A stretch of DNA of 32,949 nt from the NCBI GenBank assembly GCA_017442585.1, contig JAFRZM010000037.1, positions 1 through 32,949 on the forward strand. Direction: 5' to 3'. The notes beneath the pieces are model-generated. The model saw only the letters and a program-made list of their open reading frames with translations, did not search any database and was not told the DNA's origin. Position numbers and translations under genes: made by a program. Origin of the DNA: Lachnospiraceae bacterium (GTDB lineage Bacteria; Bacillota; Clostridia; Lachnospirales; Lachnospiraceae). This document shows, in pieces, positions 30,571 through 32,949 of this stretch (position 1 is the stretch's first letter; each line of letters opens with the position of its first letter).

Positions 30571-31968
30571 ATGAAAGAGACAAAAAAAGAGCGTGAAGCT
30601 CGCGAACTCGAAAGACTTCAGCACATTGCAAAGATGAAAAAACCGATGTTCTATATGGGAATTACAATGATAGTTCTTACTATAGTTTACGTCGTGGATG
30701 AAATCACATCCAATATGAATTCGGCAATGCAGCCGTATATACTTTTTGATCTTTTTAATGTGGTGTCACGTAATGTTAACGACCCGGCATATAAGCATGC
30801 GATTAATGTAATTGCGCCGCTTTCAATGCTTTCGACATTCTTGCTTATCATTACACCGTTTTATAAGGCGTTATCCGATAGATTCGGACGAAGAATATTC
30901 CTTATGATAAACACAGTCGGCATGGGCGTCGGCATGCTCATTGTTATGACAAGCAGCAGTGTAGTACAGTATATTATCGGAGTATTCGTTATGACATTCT
31001 TTACACCTAACGATGTTCAGGTATTGTACATAATGGAAACAGCTCCGAAGGAAAAGAGAGCAACATACAGCTTCGTTGCAAAGGGCGTTGCGCTTATAAG
31101 TGTTTCACTTATAGGTGTATTTTCTAAGATGTTTTTAACGGAAAGCGATGTATCAAGCTGGAAGCTTGTATATGTAATTCCGGTTATAATGGCGCTTGTT
31201 ATCGGCATATTCTCAGGACTTTTTGTTCGTGAGACACCTGTATTCTTAGAGCAGAGAATCGAGTATTTATCACTTACTGAAGAAGAGCGTAAGGCTCGTA
31301 AGGAAAAGGAAAAAGAGCAGAATATTTCTGAAAACGGCGGTGTTTTTGCAGCTTTAAAGTATATCTTTAAAAATAAACAGCTTCGCTGGATATTGATTGC
31401 GGGATTCATATTTTTTACAACAACGGTTTATACATCATACTATGCAACGGTTTTAGAAGGCGCTATGTCTACCGATATGGTCGCAACAGCACTTTTGATT
31501 TATCCTTTGTGTAACGGTGTAATGACGATATTCTCAGGTTTCTTATCTGACTCATTGGGACGTAAAAAGGTGTGCTTTGTCCTCGGCGCTATAACGATAA
31601 TAGGATTGCTTGTATTTATTATTGCATGCCGTGGCGGACTTGGTCCTATAGTTGCGGGAATTGCATATGGTTTATCAATCGGTGGACTTTGGTCAATGTC
31701 TGACACTATAATTCTTACAATGCCTGCGGAGTCTACACCGTCAAATATGCGTGCATCTGTTATGGGTACGATTTCTGTACTTATCGGCGCCGGTATGTTT
31801 GTGGGACAGGGATTATTCGTTGTGTGCCAGAATTTCATTCCGATGGATATGGTATTCCTTGTAATTTCCGTACCGTTCATGATGTTGTCTCTTATGATAA
31901 TAATGGCAAAGGTTAAAGAGACTAAGAACGTAGATCTTGATAATATAACATTTGATATGTTTGATTAG
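30571..31968 (+). CDS. Major facilitator superfamily transporter
   Basis: 465 residues; GGAGGAAGG precedes the ATG. A charged N-terminal tail (KETKKEREARELERLQH) is followed by about twelve membrane segments. Between helices 2 and 3 lies the MFS motif A, DRFGRRIFL, and its counterpart DSLGRKKVC in the second half. The central cytoplasmic loop is long and charged (LSLTEEERKARKEKEKEQN). The pattern suits the sugar/metabolite or drug transporter branches, but the substrate cannot be read from sequence. It sits 27 bases after psd in an apparent phospholipid operon, which might point to lipid or lipid-precursor traffic (inference). Confidence 0.88.
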   Translation: MKETKKEREARELERLQHIAKMKKPMFYMGITMIVLTIVYVVDEITSNMNSAMQPYILFDLFNVVSRNVNDPAYKHAINVIAPLSMLSTFLLIITPFYKALSDRFGRRIFLMINTVGMGVGMLIVMTSSSVVQYIIGVFVMTFFTPNDVQVLYIMETAPKEKRATYSFVAKGVALISVSLIGVFSKMFLTESDVSSWKLVYVIPVIMALVIGIFSGLFVRETPVFLEQRIEYLSLTEEERKARKEKEKEQNISENGGVFAALKYIFKNKQLRWILIAGFIFFTTTVYTSYYATVLEGAMSTDMVATALLIYPLCNGVMTIFSGFLSDSLGRKKVCFVLGAITIIGLLVFIIACRGGLGPIVAGIAYGLSIGGLWSMSDTIILTMPAESTPSNMRASVMGTISVLIGAGMFVGQGLFVVCQNFIPMDMVFLVISVPFMMLSLMIIMAKVKETKNVDLDNITFDMFD

Positions 31969-31980
31969 TTTTGAGGTAAT

Positions 31981-32667
31981 ATGTTAAAAGATAAAGATAT
32001 TCGTGAGCCTTTGTTTATGTTCCTTGAGGAGCAGTACGGCAAGGTTAGGATATTGGAAGAAAAGATGATGGGGCGCTCGCGTGCCGATGTCATCATGGTT
32101 ATTGAAAATGAGCTTATCGGCATCGAAATAAAAAGCGATGCCGATACTTATGTAAGGCTTTCGCGTCAGGTAAAAGATTATGACTGCTACTTTGATCGTA
32201 ATATCATAGTTGTAGGGACAAGTCACGCAACGCATGTAAAGGAACATGTGCCGGAGCACTGGGGAATAATTACGGTGGAAGAGGCGGAAGATGCCGGTGA
32301 TGGCGATACAGGGAATATGGGTAATCTTGATTTCTATTTTTATCGTAGGCCTGAAGTTAATCCGGATGCTGATATCACAAAACGTTTACCGTTTCTTTGG
32401 CGTTCGGAATTGAATCAGCTTCTTTTAAAGTATGAAATGCCAGCATATGCTTACTTAAGTAAGCCGAAGGTTATAGAGAAGATCCTGCTTAAAAGAGCAG
32501 ATGATTTGGAAGAATTAAAGCATGACATAAGTGAACTTCTATTTGAACGCGATTACGATGCGATGCTTAAAGAGATTGAAGAGTATCGTGCTACGCATTC
32601 AACGAGACGTCGCCGTGGCCGTAAGAAATCAACAAGAGTTAGAGCAATAAGAAGAGCAGCGAAATAA
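31981..32667 (+). CDS. sce7726 family protein, PD-(D/E)XK nuclease-like fold
   Basis: 228 residues; TGAGGT precedes the ATG. The N-terminal ~130 residues carry RADVIMVIENELIGIEIKSDADTYVRLSRQVKDYDCYFD, then IIVVGTSHATHVKEHVPEHWGIITVEE. The Asp of RADV and the ExK of GIEIKSD form a PD-(D/E)XK-type metal site, as in sce7726-family proteins. The C-terminus ends in a basic Arg/Lys tail (TRRRRGRKKSTRVRAIRRAAK) suited to nucleic-acid binding. Members are often found in phage or DNA-repair contexts; here the gene ends a lipid operon, 12 bases after the transporter. Activity is inferred from the fold signature only. Confidence 0.82.
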   Translation: MLKDKDIREPLFMFLEEQYGKVRILEEKMMGRSRADVIMVIENELIGIEIKSDADTYVRLSRQVKDYDCYFDRNIIVVGTSHATHVKEHVPEHWGIITVEEAEDAGDGDTGNMGNLDFYFYRRPEVNPDADITKRLPFLWRSELNQLLLKYEMPAYAYLSKPKVIEKILLKRADDLEELKHDISELLFERDYDAMLKEIEEYRATHSTRRRRGRKKSTRVRAIRRAAK

Positions 32668-32686
32668 TCGCTGCTCATATATTTTT
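32654..32686 (+). terminator. Terminator after the pssA-psd-MFS-sce7726 operon
   Basis: GAGCAGCGA (32654-32662), loop AATAA, TCGCTGCTC (32668-32676), followed by ATATATTTTT. The loop contains the stop codon of the gene. Confidence 0.85.
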
Positions 32687-32717
32687 GAATAAATATTGAG
32701 TTTTGTCAAACTATAGG

Positions 32718-32949
32718 CTATCGAAGTGATGCCCTTGCTTTTTCCTCTTGAGCTTTCTCCCCATATTTCTTAAAGAAGATGTATATGAAGAGTACTGATA
32801 TCGGGAATGAAAGTACAAATGCCAAAGGCTGTGCTTCCTGGATTCCCGCAAGTCCTCTGAAATGCGATAATAAAAGTATCGACGGAATAAAAAGTACTCC
32901 GCTTCGCATTCCGGAAAGGATTGTTGCGCCAACTTTTCTTCCGGTACTT
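32718..32949 (-). CDS. C-terminal end of a probable MATE family efflux transporter (5' part outside window)
   Basis: The frame is open to the right edge; 77 codons including the stop at 32718-32720 are visible. Sequence TGRKVGATILSGMRSGVLFIP, LAGIQEAQPLAFVLSFPISVLF and FFKKYGEKAQEEKARASLR matches the last two membrane helices and basic tail of MATE (NorM/DinF-type) multidrug or metabolite antiporters. It converges on the sce7726 gene with a terminator between. Substrate unknown. Confidence 0.75.
   Translation of the reverse strand, partial: STGRKVGATILSGMRSGVLFIPSILLLSHFRGLAGIQEAQPLAFVLSFPISVLFIYIFFKKYGEKAQEEKARASLR

Overview
The window looks like chromosomal DNA of an anaerobic low-to-mid GC Firmicute, most likely a Lachnospiraceae (Butyrivibrio/Roseburia-like). 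This is inferred from the mix of hybrid histidine kinases with C-terminal REC/HPt domains, HD-GYP and EAL proteins, a PPi-type phosphofructokinase, a BspA-like surface protein with DUF285 repeats, and strong AGGAGG ribosome-binding sites. No rRNA, tRNA, CRISPR array, transposase or integrase was found.

Layout. (1) 1-2395: 3' part of a large unrecognised beta-rich, probably exported protein. (2) 2411-3841: a two-gene toxin-antitoxin-like cassette (HTH plus DUF3990-like putative ADP-ribosyltransferase, then a partner) bracketed by two identical 33-bp perfect palindromes. The left palindrome doubles as the upstream terminator and carries the -35 box of the cassette promoter. (3) 3887-13955: a probable six-gene operon with a response regulator/HD-GYP c-di-GMP phosphodiesterase, two hybrid histidine kinases (the second fused to a complete DegV/FakB-type lipid-binding domain), then purC, purA and purB, closed by a strong terminator. 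(4) 14009-15940, minus strand: an ECF sigma factor and a membrane protein that is probably its anti-sigma. (5) 16221-17477: PPi-dependent phosphofructokinase. (6) 17609-21239: an SPFH / zinc-ribbon / TPM-domain gene trio resembling B. subtilis ydjI-ydjG-ydjH, then a stand-alone HPt protein. (7) 21298-21754: a gene-less stretch with its own promoter, many nested hairpins and a terminator, read as a roughly 420-nt structured non-coding RNA of no class I recognise. (8) 21757-25153: larB, a stand-alone LarC C-terminal domain, and a REC-GGDEF(degenerate)-EAL-REC protein. (9) 25235-27712: a BspA-like surface protein and a DUF1643 protein. (10) 27707-28952: a second ECF sigma/anti-sigma pair with a hairpin leader that hides a perfect Shine-Dalgarno-like sequence. 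(11) 28976-32686: pssA and psd (phosphatidylethanolamine synthesis), an MFS transporter and an sce7726-type nuclease-fold protein. (12) right edge, minus strand: C-terminus of a probable MATE efflux protein.

Themes. Signal transduction dominates. Both c-di-GMP proteins look like phosphodiesterases, and no intact GGDEF motif occurs in the window. The HK-DegV fusion and the coupling of sensor kinases to purine synthesis suggest lipid- or growth-state-sensing tied to nucleotide supply (inference). Intergenic regions are compact: several promoters have -35 boxes inside or directly against the preceding terminator.

Limits: family assignments come from reading motifs, not from searches; promoters and RNA folds are by eye.
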